Shown here in pieces: positions 36,395 to 49,400 of a stretch of 64,000 bases of DNA. The notes under the pieces were generated by a model. The model did not search any database, was not told the DNA's origin, and saw only the letters and a program-made list of their open reading frames with translations. The stretch comes from Erigeron canadensis (Eukaryota; Streptophyta; Magnoliopsida; Asterales; Asteraceae). The stretch spans positions 29,335,516-29,399,515 of the forward strand of contig NC_057766.1 of NCBI RefSeq assembly GCF_010389155.1, given 5' to 3'. Positions within the stretch are counted from its first letter, which is position 1, and every line of letters starts with the position of its first letter. The translations under genes were made by a program, and so were the position numbers.

Positions 36395-37769
36395 TTTTCT
36401 TTTTCTTGTAATGTAACGAGGGTTTTTGGAATTGTGTTTAAAATAATGGGTCGATTTACAGCCGGGTAAAGATTAAACCCAATTTACTGAAATGGACAAT
36501 AATAAGCCGCCATTTTTATTTTAAGGGAGCGACCGTTGGTTATGAGGGGTTAAGTGGCATAGATTATTGATGTAAATGTAATTGATTTAAAAGGTTAATG
36601 AAAATATTTTAAAACATAAAAATTATAATAATTTAACCATTAATGTTATTTTAGATCATTTTTCCCATGTAACATTTTAAAAGAGATTTGTTTTTTTATT
36701 AGATAGTAAGCATGGTACTCGCGCAATACGGCGGCGATTACAGTGACAATGATGTGGTGGCATCGATCGCGGCGGCGACAGTTGCGTTAAGTGGGGTAGG
36801 TATTTGATATAAAGATATTTGATTTAAAAGAGTAAGTGAATAAATTTTTTTTTTTAAATAATGGAATGATTATATAATTTAATTCATTAAGGGTAACATA
36901 GTAATTTCGCATGTCCCAAAAATGTTAACTTTTTAACATGGGGGTATAAATTTTATATAGTAGTATAGATAAAAGTATAGATTAGGTGTATAGGGGAATT
37001 AGGATTAAGAAAATAGGGGTATTTTGGGTATAAAAAAGTGTTGAATTTCCTAAAATAGGAGAATTCAATATGTTTTATAAAGAGTTTTAGATATAGATAT
37101 AGATTATTTCAATTTGATTTTTTAAAATGAGTTTTTTGCTCTTTTTTTTTTTCCTTTTTGAGTTTTTTAATTAATATATTATAAATTTTCATTCAATTTT
37201 TTGATGTTATTAAGTAATGAGGTTTGTCACCTAGAGGTTGCCCCGGAAGATGTTACATGTAAAATTTACAATTTGTTCTCAAAATAACCTACATTCACGT
37301 CTGTAACATATAATGTTGTTCATAAATAGCATGTATTCCTTGAGGTAGGTCGAACCTCTTAACCAAATACGATTCCTGAACAATTAAATTAGTCAGCCAT
37401 TAGATAGTAATAAGTTGAAACAAATACTATATACTCCTACGCCCGTAAGAGAAATGGACATAATTTGTCGAAGATTTTGTAACTCCCATTAGACATTCAA
37501 ATAACATTTGACGATTGTTAATGGCCGTTATACAAAGGGACGTAACTTTACGTTAAGGAAAAGGACCTGCTGATGTACAACAGTTTTTCAACTCTCGTTA
37601 AACACCCAAACAAAACTTAACGGCTGTTAATGATTCTTAGCTTTTGTAATATGTTTTAACGACAAGGACCATTATTGCGAGAGTTTTAACAAAAGAAACT
37701 AATGTTGCGAAATAAATTAGAATAATAAAATATTCAGACACGCAGTTTGTACTTTTACTTTTAGTATAT
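36395..37769. other. Intergenic region with a Helitron-like 3' end
   Basis: No genes are seen. At about 36707-36790 a GC hairpin-like string (gcgcaatacggcggcg) with neighbouring sequence resembles the short Helitron family seen at 43290-43770 and 57279-57588, here on the minus strand. 37240-37400 has no recognisable structure. Confidence 0.4.
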
Positions 37770-37770
37770 A

Positions 37771-39325
37771 CTAGAAATAAACACCCGCGCGTTGCCGCGG
37801 GGGTTTAAGATGTAGTTGTTTATTACACACGTTGTCGCAGATTATATCACACACCGTGCAACGGGACTCAAGTAGATTGTTTTTTTAGATGACAATGTTC
37901 TTTGATAAAGTCACTAACAACCATTAATTTGGCACTCTAACAATATAAGCAAAAAGAATGATCAGTTTAAAGAAAAATAAACGTCACACCAAACACAGAC
38001 TAAGTATAAATGGAGGTTGTTTGATAGAAACATAAAAACCTAATATGGAACTTGAAGGGTTAAAACATAAAGATAAATGTAAAAGATTAAAGGTATATAG
38101 GGTAAATTTCGAAACCGATAAATTATTCGTAGCAAATAGATTATAAAGTTTAACCATAAACCATCATAAACGAATTATGAATTAGAACAAAGTATCTTTT
38201 CAATACATGTTATGTTAATAACAGAGAGCTTGCTTAATAAAATTTATATACATCTAGAATATATGGAGTATAACCTATTGTTGAGATGGTTTTTAAAAGC
38301 AGTAGGTACTTAGGTGGGTTTTTGACTTGTCACGTGTATTTATCACCTATCGCTTCTTCCCACCGTTTCACAAAACAGTTTTCATTAATTTTCTTTTTGT
38401 ATTCCATGTATCTATATCTATTTTTTCTCTCTACTACTTTTTCACAGATGGTTTTCTTTTTATATTCCATGTATCTATATCTATACTCAGCTGCTTTCTT
38501 TCAGTAGTACTACAATTTGTAAGGAATATTTGAAGACATGTATTCAACGATGTTTTTATATCATATCAGAAAACATTCTATTCTATTTATTTACTAAAGA
38601 TGACAAATTGGCAATGTCACCATTGTTTCACAAAGTGTATCGTCAACATGCAGAGACTTTAAGATCCCCTTTATTTGTTCTCTTCGATAATGGGTGGAAA
38701 AAAAAAAGGAGATGACGGTAGAACGTAAGAAACTCCCTTTTTTAGCATTTATTTGTTAACTACCGCTCCCTTTTTTGTTATTTACTTATTTTGTTTTTTT
38801 TCTTTTTTCACAGATTGTTAATGGTGGTATACCCACTACACATAGTCTCATGTCACTACCACTTTAATTTGTCTTACAAATATATAGCTATACGTTATGT
38901 ATGTATAAATTTTTGTTGATTTTGAAGTAGGTGAGAAGTTTAATATGGTGATTTACTGATTTAAAATGGTTGTTACCGGCGGTGGTTACCGACTGTGAAT
39001 GTTCCTGGAGGCGGTTGTTGAAGATTTGCCGGTTATGTATATGTGTCTGTGAGATAGACAGTGTTTCGGTGTTGCCAAGTGGTGGTTATCGTTGGTGGTT
39101 GTTGAAGATGGTGGTGAACAGCGGTGGTTACCGGCGGTGATGCCTGGTTGTGGATTTAATAGTTTATCCATATGTATATCTTGTGTGTATTTATCCTTAA
39201 TATTATTATGCTTAAGAAATTGTAAAGTCTTAGAAGTTGTACATTCAGCATAAAGAATTGTAAGTTGTACATTGAGCATAAAGACTTGTAAAAACCAAGT
39301 TAGTTTTTAGTATATAGGGTAAATA
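37771..39325 (-). mobile_element. Non-autonomous Helitron, minus orientation
   Basis: On the minus strand the 3' end reads cccgcggcaacgcgcggg (hairpin), then tgtttatttCTAG followed by host T (37770). The likely 5' end near 39325 reads TATATACTAAAAACTAACTT, close to the 5' ends of the Helitrons at 23026 and 58062. The interior has no helicase coding. It includes a local direct repeat of about 63 bases (ttttctttttrtattccatg at about 38389 and 38450). The 3' end is firm and the 5' end approximate. Confidence 0.6.
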
Positions 39326-39662
39326 GTAACAAAAGGTATCTGACATCATCATTCTGATCTAATGGTTTTAATTAAAATTTGAGTTTTATCCAAAAGTGTA
39401 AACTTCTCCATTTTATAATTAAAGTTTTCCTTTTATATATATTTAGAGATATATTGAAAACTAATATATGAAAAACTTTTAATCATCTTTTTGATGACGG
39501 GTTTGTTGTATTTGCTCCTATATAGTTATATGTTTTCTAATGTTCATGGCATAATGATTTTTAATTAGGTTGCTCTAGGTTAAATGAAAGTATACTAACA
39601 TAACAAAACCGTCTCAACACAACAATTAAAGCCCCATAGCGTGAGGCCCCAACCCCTCTAGT

Positions 39663-41004
39663 TATAATTATAACTTATATAAAGTAATTTCACGTGAATA
39701 GTAAAATAGGCTAATTGGCAACTGGCTTAGTAGCCTGTCTATTTAGATTTTTAGTTAGTGTGTAGATACCAACTTAAATCTTGGTTTTTCTTTCTATTAT
39801 TTGATTTATTTTGTTATATTTAGGTTGGTAACGTTTGTTTCACACTTTTAACCATTAAATCTTTTATGTTTAAGCATTCATGGTACAACAATTTTGGTCT
39901 TTTTTATTTTTGCCATTAAATTTTTAGGCTTCCTACTTTTATCTTTCAAAAAAGTTCGCAATTTTTGTATTTAACCACCAAAATTTGTGTTATAAGATTT
40001 ACGGTGTAATGTTTAACGGTGTGTTTCTTTTTTTGTTTGATGATAATGTTTAACTTGTTAAAATTAATGACCGGCGTTCAAATCTATGTCTGGTTATTAT
40101 CTCCAACCAATAACCGAGTATAACACTACTTTTTATATAAAGATAATTGAGATATTAGTGGAATTCGTTTATACCGTTGACAGAATTGGGCCGCCTGATT
40201 TCATACTCTTAATTTATGGGCCTGTCATAAACATTTTTGTTTGGGCCTACTCTGACGAGCTGTTCTTTTAATTGGTTTCGATTATGTTTTATAAAGAACT
40301 AAAGACCAACAAGCACTACTGGTAAGGCAATCACTTGATGAACTTATGTCTCATATTCGATCCCGCTTGGCACAAAAAATATTTCTTTTAAGGTACCCGT
40401 TACCAATGAAGCCTAAACCCACATGTGAAGTTTAAATACTCGGGTTCGATCTTTTTGGGTGCCCAGATCATGTGGGAATTAAGATGGAAGTATTGTACCA
40501 ACATCATATGACTCATACGGGGTGAGTCGATGGGTATCCAATTGTAGTACCGGGTCTAGAGTTCCCTCCATTACCTTTTTTTTGTGTAAAGAACTAAAGC
40601 TGACTTATTAGTTTAACCGTTCATGTATGTTAATCCGATATTTATCATTTTGTTTAAAATTTATTACATTTTAAGAAGTTCATCTTATTCTACATCAAAT
40701 ACTACATAATATATATAAGTGACAATAATATGCTTCCGAGATATCCCGATCATCTCTGAAATATTAATTTGCAATTCTTATTATTTCTAGTTGATATTTC
40801 GTGATGTTTTATTATTATGAATTATTTTACGTTTCACTTTCTATATTTAATGATTCTGGGAATTTTTGTTTTAATTACGTCTGTAATATTAATTTTGTTT
40901 TTGTATTTTCACTTTTCTACTTTCATTTTTACCATCTTTTAGAATAGAAATAACTTTTCAACTTGTTATAAAATCATTATATTATGAAATTTCTTTAATT
41001 TATA
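39663..41004. other. Intergenic region with SINE-like and dispersed repeat sequence
   Basis: At about 40305-40590 a SINE-like stretch (+) has pol III box-like strings (ctggtaaggcaatcacttga; attcgatccc) and ends in 'accttttttttgtg'. From about 40700 to 41000 it matches the dispersed repeat at 9840-10200. No gene is seen. Confidence 0.4.
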
Positions 41005-41005
41005 A

Positions 41006-41034
41006 CTAGCGTTATACCCGGTCGTTGACCGGGT
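41006..41034 (-). mobile_element. Helitron 3' terminus
   Basis: On the minus strand a perfect 9-bp stem with 3-base loop (tacccggtcaacgaccgggta) is followed by taacgCTAG and host T at 41005. This is the textbook 3' signature of Helitrons. The matching 5' end, at a higher coordinate, was not identified. Confidence 0.65.
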
Positions 41035-41900
41035 ATAGATATGGCATCGGGTCGAATATGGACCGGGTTTATGTAATCTCGGACCCAGTTAAAAATCACC
41101 GTCCCATACCCGGATCCGGACCCGCCAGGTCCCCGTTTATTTACTAACCGCCCAGTAACGGGTTTCCCCGCGGGTAACTGTTATTAATATTATCTTTTGA
41201 AATTTTAGTCATAACATTTGTAGTATTGAGCTGATTTGTAGCTTAAATAAATTGAGAACACTATTGATTAGTATTGATGTTCATTTATTAGGGCATCTCC
41301 AATGGTTAACCATTTAGTTTAAAAAATCTTTAACTCCAATGGTAAAATTCTTTAAAAACCTTAAAAAACATTAAATTGCAATTTAATATTGATGAAAGAG
41401 AGTGTTAATATTCTTCATTAGGTTGAGGTTCTTCAACCTATTTACCAAAAAAGTCATCTAACTCAATGGTGAAAGACTTTTTATAGACTTTTTTTTTTAT
41501 AAATAAGTTTTTGATAATTTCCTCATTGTAGATGCTCTTAGTAAATGAGGTTTACTTTTGACTAATTTCTTGTTCCAACACTTTCACATTACTAGATTTT
41601 GACATAATATCATAAAGCACAAAATAAAATGCTAATTGAATTAATTAGTTGCATGTCATTTCGATATAAACTAGTTATTATATAAACATATTTTTATTAT
41701 ATTATGTAGTACATACGAGTCGGGTATACGGGTCAGGTTCGCGGGTTTTCATTTAAAATCGTACCCGGACCTGAACCGGCTAAAATAATCAAAACCATCC
41801 CCATACCCGGCCCTAGACCCTCATACTCGGCCCCGAACCCGACCCAAAAGTATTGGGTTTCGGTTTCCCCCATCAGGTACGGGTTTATTTGTCATCCCTA
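41035..41900. mobile_element. hAT-like element with GGGT-rich subterminal repeats, interrupted
   Basis: Both flanks (41035-41180 and 41705-41900) are packed with 'acccgg'/'ccgggt' motifs. The right end reads tagggatgacaaataaaccc on the minus strand, typical of a hAT-type plant element with subterminal ACCCG repeats. A Harbinger MITE (41291-41537) is nested inside. The left end is not clear. Confidence 0.45.
41291..41537. mobile_element. Harbinger/Tourist-type MITE (nested)
   Basis: Its ends are GGGCATCTCCAATGG on the left and …CATTGTAGATGCTC on the right (inverted), flanked by TTA at 41288-41290 and 41538-41540. The GGGCATCTCCAA terminus is a classic plant PIF/Harbinger MITE end. Length is 247 bases. 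Confidence 0.8.
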
Positions 41901-42987
41901 ATCGAGGATAACCAAATTTTTGAAAAAAAATCCATAAGGAATATACTAAAACCAAAAAATAAAAAAGAGAACAAAAAAAGAAAAAAAGAATACGAATACT
42001 AAATAAAAAATTATATTAAAAAAAAAACCAATGTTACATGTGAGAAAAAGATAGAAACCAAATGTTTAAAAATAAAAACGAATATATAATATAACAAAAG
42101 AAAAAGTGAAAAAAGAAATAGGATAAAAAACAAAATATATAGCATTTTTAAAAATTATAAAAGAAAAAAAGGGTAAAATGTAGAAAAAGATATAAAACCA
42201 CTTTACCAACTTACCAATCATCACCTATGATTGTTATTTAATAAATTATATATTTAAATTTAAATGGCAAAAAAGGCAAAAAGCCTACTACTCGTGAAAA
42301 AAAATTATTTTAAATAAGTTATAATAGTTTTTCCATTAAAGAGATCAAAATCAATTGAAGTTTTCAAAGTAAATAACTATTTTGTTTTTTTATTATTAAT
42401 TTTTTACCTTCATACTTGTTATCTTTCAATAATTTTGTTATTATATTATAAATTATAATATAGTATAAGTTATTTTGTTGTGAATATCTTTAATTCATAA
42501 TTAATTATTCGTTAAAGAGATCGATGCCAACTTAGTTCTTGCTATATAATGTTTTATAAAATACTAGGTTTGCGGTTATTTAATTGAATTATTAAAGGTT
42601 TTAATATGATATTGATAATTAAAATTTGGTTTAGTTAGCATAATATTAATGTTAAATATGCTTGAATATCTTATCAAACTTAGATTTGTTAAAAAAAATA
42701 TATTGAATATAATTTTAAAAAAAAACGGATGAAATTAATGTCTCAAATAAATAATTAATTATAATGTTTGATTTGATATAATGTTTACCTAATTAATTCA
42801 AATCTATCTAAATTTAAATAAACATATATAAAAAAGTTTGGAGATGACACATAGGATAAATCCTAGTTGGCAACTTTTTAGCATAACTTTAGATTTAAAG
42901 AAGACTTGAAAAGGCTAGGATTCTTACTCTTTTAATAGATATATAGATGTTATAAAATTTACATGGTAGGAAAGATAATAAACATAA

Positions 42988-43115
42988 GGGGGAAGTGAAG
43001 GTGGTGCTGTTATGCACTCAACTTAGGTGAAATCCCACTCACATGCTAGTTTTTAAACCTGTGAGAGAGATTTCACCCAAGTTGGATGCATAACAGCATT
43101 ACCTTCACTTTTCCC
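42988..43115. mobile_element. Near-perfect hairpin MITE with 9-bp target duplication
   Basis: The 128-base element is almost entirely two inverted arms of about 55 bases (GGGGGAAGTGAAGGTGGTGC / GGGAAAAGTGAAGGTAATGC). It is flanked by an exact TAAACATAA at 42979-42987 and 43116-43124. An RNA copy would form a long miRNA-precursor-like hairpin. Mutator-type by duplication length. Confidence 0.88.
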
Positions 43116-43129
43116 TAAACATAATCTAT

Positions 43130-43790
43130 TTGTTTTTTAGAACAACATCTCGATAACATATATCATTTTTAATCTCATCAATATCAATATCAATAATCTT
43201 CACTACCTTATAATTTATAAAACATTTGACTCCTCTCATTGTTAAAAAAAAAAACTTGTTCTACCGAAATTACTCATCATTTTTAATCACTAATTTGTAC
43301 ATTTTCACCAAATATATATATAATACCCTTAATGCAATTATTTAAGATATACATCTCTCACCCTTAAATAACTACACTACCTTATTTTACATCAATAGCC
43401 ACATCGTTATTGACACCGCCACCACCACTCACTGCCGTCACCACTTGTCGTCTCCGCCACCACCACCACACGGTCGCATCGCGCGAGCACATGGCTAATT
43501 CCTTATTATAAAAAGGAAACTCACCGCCGAAAATATCAAATAAGGAATTGAACTATCTAGAAGGCTAAAATATCCTTCTATCTAATATACCTATAATACC
43601 TTTAATGAAATGATTTACAACATAAATGATAAATCTCTTAATTTCTTAAAATAACTACGTATCTCTTTTAACATCAATTACTTTTACATTCACCACTATT
43701 GTTGCCCCACCATCCATCGCCGTCACTACCCCGCGCCGCTAATATCATTGTCGCCGCATTGTGCGGGTATGACTTATTTTTAATAAGGAT
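43130..43790 (+). mobile_element. Two short Helitron-like repeats upstream of the Pin1 gene
   Basis: Two related units end near 43494 (…gcatcgcgcgagcacatggctaat) and 43770 (…gccgcattgtgcgggtatgac). Each has an AT-rich front with 'acctttaatgaaatgatt'-like strings and a back rich in 'ccaccacc'/'gccgtcacc', then a GC hairpin-like end. The complete relative at 57279-57588 identifies the family as Helitrons. The ends here are decayed. Confidence 0.5.
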
Positions 43791-43958
43791 GCTGGATTTA
43801 ACTCGTAATAAAACAAAACAAATACACAACCTGTTAAGCCGAACCAGAACCACCTACCCCTGATCTGAAGGCTCCACGAAACAAAGCCTCAGCAGCACAC
43901 CACAGAGAAAATAATAACCAACCCGGCGTGAACCGCACTCGCCATAATATCTATATAT

Positions 43959-46371
43959 ATGACCGCCACAACGGAAATCCCAAAAAAACAACCGGCAACA
44001 ATAGATTCCGATCGGAAAAGAAAGGATCCATCAGCAGATCGAACCGCCGCCGCCGCTGCCAAACACAAAAAATCAAAAATGTCATCATCATCATCTGATA
44101 AAGTTAGGGCTTCACATATACTTATTAAACACCAAGGATCTCGTCGTAAGGCTTCCTGGAAGGATCCAGAAGGTCGGGTTATTACTAATACTACCAGAGA
44201 TGCTGCCGTTTCTCAGCTCAAAGCTTTACGAGACGACGTCGTTTCTGGAAATTCCAAATTTGAAGATGTTGCTTCTCGTTATTCTGATTGTAGCTCAGCT
44301 AAACGTGGCGGCGATCTCGGTTTGTTCTCACTTTCTATAATTCTAGGGTTTTGTTTTTTTGTTTTTTTTTTTTAAATTTATTTATAATTTTATATTGTTC
44401 AGTATTTAGTTTTGTTTAATTTTAAGGCCAATTAATGTTTAGATATTAAGGTTTTATTATATGCTTTATACTCGAATGAATACCGAAGGATTCGATGCAG
44501 AATGGTGTAAATTAGGAACCCTTGCCAAGCTTTTAAGAATCATTTGTCTAGCTTTAAACATTATTTCGAAAGCCAACGTGTCTATTCATCATACAGAAGT
44601 TATGACTTTTATTGAAGAAATATGTGCCTACTTCACACTTAGATTATGTCACAAGGGAAATTCGAGAATGGGTTGCCAAATTCGGTGACTTTTTACGATA
44701 TGTGCTTATTCACTAGTCCAATTGGATTATATTTTGTCTCCAACGGGTAAAGTTTTAAGTTTGGCTAAAAAGGATCAAAAGGTTGTGCCGCGTATTGTTA
44801 GTCTGATTGTTCTGATGGTATGTAGACTCTTCAAAGGTTTATGGATGGGTCTAATTATTTGCTTAATACCTGGCAATATTGATGAAAATATTGGCAGTAC
44901 CATGTACACCACGTAAAACTGGTTACTTGATAAAGATTAGTAATTTTAACGGGTCACATGGTGCGATGGGTAGGCTGGGGATGTCTTACTGAGTAAAGGG
45001 TAATGGTATTTTATTGAAAGGTTGATAAGACATAATTTATCATAGCATTGTGGAAAGAAAGAAGAAAAGTAGTTTCCCATCAGTTAGGTGCGTCCCGAGT
45101 TATTTTTCAGTGAAAAGATGCTTGATTGAATATATGAACTTAATCAGGCTCACAAACTACAACTTTGTTGATCCGTTGCTACAGTTCGTGTAGGCCAAGA
45201 CATGTTTCTTCGCTAAACAGTCAAGGATCCACTTGTTAATTTGTTATTAGTGTAATCTTCTGTTTAATCTTCTAGCTTTTTAACATTTTATGCTTATGAA
45301 AACCTATTGCTGCTCTCAGGCCTAAGTCTATAAGTACCTTGCCCAATGCAATTGATGCACCTTGATCTCGTTCGAGTCCAACACTGCAACAAGCTGGCCT
45401 AGGAATGGTATTATAGTAACAGTTAATATTGTAGGGTCTTTAGACCAATCTTATTGCAACTAGTTGCTTAGAAGTTCAAATCACAATCTCATTTGACGTT
45501 CCCAGGTTATATGTTATGCTGATACTTCTAGATTGTGCCTTCGGTAATAGGTCATTAAGTTCCATTGCTGAGTCTAGAATTTACTTGGATGGACATTATT
45601 TTAATCACTCTACTTTAAGCTTTAATAATATATAAGTGCTTGTCTATCTGTAAGTGAAGCTGGAGCCTTAGCTGCCTTGTCAAAGGATAGTGAAGGTTGA
45701 GCCAAGCTACTCGTTAACTCTGGGTCCCATCTGTGCTCATCATTTGTTACATCTACTCTTCCCACGATTCCGAATCAACAGGCCCCTTTTTCTTTTTCTA
45801 CTCGGGGACTAAGCGAAAGAAGTCTCATCTCGATAAGACCCTTTGAATCTTCAATAGGGGCCTGTAATCTTTGGATTAGAGTAGAGGTTGCAAGAGAGCA
45901 GTGCGTACCACCCTGCACCTTCTCAGTTTGATTTTAGTGATGTATATATCTTCTGTTTTATTTGCATCTTCTCAGAAAATGACTCTGATTTTTAATTAGA
46001 ATGAATGTTTGTTTATGTGTAAGCGTTGTTTCTTGTGTTCGTTACTGGCTCACTATATTGTGAAACTTTTGCCATATAGATGTCTATGTAAAATGCATGA
46101 ATGGTGGGATTTCTCACAAAAAGATGACCCAACACAAAATTTCGTTCTGTCTTTTTGCCTCTCTATTTTCTGATATATTGATGCTTAAATAGTTTCTTTT
46201 AGGATGTTATTAAGTGATTGTAATAGCTGAGATATTGGTGATGCAGGTCCATTTGGAAGGAAACAGATGCAGAAGCCGTTTGAAGACGCGACATATGCAT
46301 TGAAAGTGGGGGAGATAAGCGACATCGTGGATACTGATAGTGGAGTTCACATCATCAAGAGAACTGGTTAA
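43959..46371 (+). CDS. PIN1: Pin1-type parvulin peptidyl-prolyl isomerase, N-terminally extended
   Basis: Plant Pin1 isomerises phospho-Ser/Thr-Pro bonds and is linked to flowering and signalling regulators; plant forms lack the WW domain. Exons are 43959-44319 and 46247-46371 (phase 1), giving 161 residues. The catalytic domain spans about 47-161: [20 protein letters not shown] (phosphate-binding basic loop), the catalytic Cys C111 in [33 protein letters not shown], and the terminal [10 protein letters not shown] with His155. Arabidopsis PIN1At has 119 residues and would start at about M41 here (44079). The first ATG adds 40 residues rich in Lys/Arg/Ala, with nuclear-signal-like KRK and KHKKSK. 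Both starts are open and the longer one is chosen as the first ATG. The 1.9-kb intron shows no gene that I recognise. The symbol means the prolyl isomerase, not the auxin carrier PIN1. Confidence 0.92.
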
Positions 46372-47884
46372 CCATGAAATATTACAGTAAGGACTAGCAT
46401 AAACTTACCTGTTTCTATGGTTTCAAGCAATGATGAACTCTGTTGTAACTTGAGTTTGGTGATTCCACACGTTGTATTGTTTTACCTAGAAAATTAAGAA
46501 TGCATCTTTGAGATTTACTTGTGAATTTATTTACCAATCTGGGCTTGTCAACCTGTTATGATTTACTCGTATGAATTATTCAATGCCTACTACCTTGGGA
46601 ATTGGCACAAATACGTAATTGTACTCTAAATCGTCTCATTGATCTGGGATAAGGTGTCCATTCACCATTGATCATACATGTTACTATCGAAAAAAATGGA
46701 AATATTATTTTTTGGCTTAACATTCAATATCATAAGGACGCATGAACTTGCAAATTGCAGTTAGGTGTTCTAGAAACAAAGTTTGTGCTTACTAGACAAG
46801 AACCGTTCTACCAAAAATCTTAGAAGGTGAAATCTTAGGTCTAAATGATAATGCGAAATTGTAGAAATCATGTTGCCATTTATCTGGTGGCTTTATCAGA
46901 GTTAGAACGCATGGATGTGGTGATTCATGAAATCTAATTATAAAAGTGGTGGGAGTGAAAACTTGGAGTTTCATGGAGACCCAAGTTGAATGCGGCAACC
47001 TCCAGCATTTAGGAAATTAGGAGGATATTGTGAGGATGGTCACGTTTCCTAGTATCAGCGAACAAATTATAATGTATGCCGTACATAATTTGCAATATAG
47101 TCCAGGATATTATGTCTTTTAATCATGTAGGAGCTTGCTTACTAGTAAGCTAGTGAGAAACTAGTATACAAACAAAGAAAAAAAAAACAAAATGGTTACA
47201 TGAAAAATTCAAAAATTTAAAGCTACCGCCAATTTGACCATTTTATACCACTTAGTTTCGTTGCACGATATGTCAACCATAGTCTGGTAGCGAATCGGAA
47301 AGATGGTTGTTATAATCCAACGGGTGAGACTGATTAAGTTCATAAGCTTGCGTTTCTTGGCAGTTATGTAGGGTTTTGAGGTCCTCCCTGAATTTGGCCA
47401 ATGAATATTTACACACAAATATTCACACAATCACCGCATAATTATATCAACTAGTCGTCTAAAGCACATAGTTAGCAACATAAACACAATCAAGTCACAT
47501 AAAAACACATAACAGAACATAGAAGCATTATTTAACTACCAGTTAAGTTAAATAAACTTGGACTATTAAGATGTTACAATTCTTTTTATCTTAATATATT
47601 TAACCTTTTACATTTTGACTTAGTTTTGTTATATGTTTACTTTTGAACCATATGCGTATTAATTATATTTATCGATAGAAGATCGTGTTATATCTATAAG
47701 TTATAGTTGATAAAGAATATAGGGGAAAAATTTTTAAGATGCATTAGTCGGGGGCAGTGATACAAAGACAAAGTACAAGGACGAACACGGATAAAAAAAA
47801 ATAAACACAAGAATCAAATTGAATAAATGGACTAAACACATGAACGATTTGTGGCTAATTATGTCCCTCCATCTTATTTACTAA
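46372..47884. other. Intergenic stretch
   Basis: It begins with the 3' untranslated region of the Pin1 gene. No further gene is seen. Small minus-strand frames at 46792-46998 and 47209-47430 match nothing I recognise. Confidence 0.4.
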
Positions 47885-48020
47885 GGAAAATGATATTAGT
47901 ACCATAGATAGTGACTTATTTACCACACTGTACAACTTTTATAACATAATGTACAAGTCTGTAAAGCATAAATATGGTAAATTTATCAATTGTTGTGGTA
48001 CGAATACCACTTCCATTCCC
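47885..48020. mobile_element. MITE with 9-bp target duplication, imperfect arms
   Basis: It is flanked by an exact ATTTACTAA at 47876-47884 and 48021-48029. Ends are GGAAAATGATATTAGTACCA and, inverted, GGGAATGGAAGTGGTATTCG. The arms include 'ttgtacattatg'/'cataatgtacaa' near the centre. It is the same class as 42988-43115 but more diverged. Confidence 0.8.
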
Positions 48021-48959
48021 ATTTACTAAACCCAAACAAAATACAAATATAATGATTGACTAGAAAAACAAATATTCATGATTCACCCCCTTACATCTAT
48101 ACATCGAAAGTGAATTCTTTATCTTGTTTTCTGTTAGTTTTGTTTGTCATGTGTCATTTTTTCATTACGAGTACATCACATCGTGTACGAATTATTCGTA
48201 AGTAGCAATTTGTATCTAGTTTCTTAACACTATGTCACTATCTATTTAAACATACGAAAACTAAAATAAAAAATAAAATGATATATCTATTTAAACACGT
48301 TATTTATTTAAAAAAAAAATATTAAAAAAGTAAAATTTTTGGAGAGTGAACTTTAGGAAAGATCGAATGTAGAGACAGACCAAGCATGCAGAAGAACCAC
48401 GGTTTGTAGAGGGCATGCTAGACAAGTTGTGGGCCCACACAACCTTAGCCCACTACTGAACCCATTCAATTTAAAAACTACATTTTTTCAGTTTCCTATT
48501 GGATCGATCATACACTTTATCCTATCTATAAGTTTTTTATTATTATAAAAATTATGTAGTTTTTCACAACAGAAATAAATCGTGCTATGATAGTTGCAAT
48601 AATGTAATTCTAACCGCTTCACTTTAACTGGCTGAAGTAGCTAGATATAACAAAATCAACAAGCAACTTAACATGGAAGAATATATTACTTTGTATATTC
48701 TGTTAACATATGATCCAAAGAGTTGTAGGGTATATATAAACCCAAAAATGTTTACATATATTTATATTCTAACTATGATATGAAATGCTTTGCATAATAA
48801 GCGTGAAATTCACCGAGAATGGAAAAGTTTACTGGAATTGGCCGGCTTTTGACGCGAAATATTTACTTTTGTGGAAAAAAAAAAAATCACCCTCCAACTA
48901 ACACAACATACACAATATAAAACTGATCATATACATTATGGCCGGTATATATACCATAT

Positions 48960-49400
48960 TAGACTGATAGGAACAAGGTGTCCGTCCCCCAAAAAGCACC
49001 CAGGAACGTCGCAAAACGCCGAAGAAACGCCATGAATTTTGCTCCAAGCGGCGTTCTCCCCCCAAAAAAAAGTGACCCTGGCGGATTAAGGACGGGGTGG
49101 GAAACGCTCCATTTGATGAAATTATATAGTTTGCAACGGCTAGGTGTAAGCTTTCTCTTTGACCAAGGTTGTTTTGTTTGTCTTTTAGCAATAAATGTGT
49201 AAGCTTTTTAGGGGGTTTTGGGGAAGTCTTACTCCAAATATTGGAAGAGGTGTCCCTCTTGATGACATGGCAGAAAAAACGCCTTCTAAAGAAGGCCTTG
49301 CTTCTCACAGCCTTAAGTCGATCACGTCTGGCTGGAAACAGCAACCTGCACGGGTTGAAAGCCTGCATGGTAGAGTGCATCACGCTGAAATCTAGCCCTC
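48960..49400 (-). other. GC-richer insertion-like block with long overlapping frames
   Basis: Base composition changes sharply from the AT-rich surroundings. A 161-codon frame on the minus strand (48898-49383) and shorter plus-strand frames overlap. The minus frame is Arg/Lys/Phe-rich and matches no family I know. Repeated 'ccccaaaa'/'ttttgggg' and 'ggcgtttt' strings suggest a MITE or captured fragment rather than a gene. It lies about 290 bases downstream of the NAC gene's stop codon. Confidence 0.35.

Noticed and set aside
38286..38715. Plus-strand frames of 60-73 codons inside the Helitron as a cargo gene
   Set aside because: They are T-rich, in shifted frames, and partly formed by a 63-base direct repeat; no homology is recognisable.
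44461..44916. Gene inside the Pin1 intron (frames of 75 and 64 codons)
   Set aside because: The frames do not match known proteins, lie in different reading frames with a stop between them, and the host intron has good GT/AG borders.
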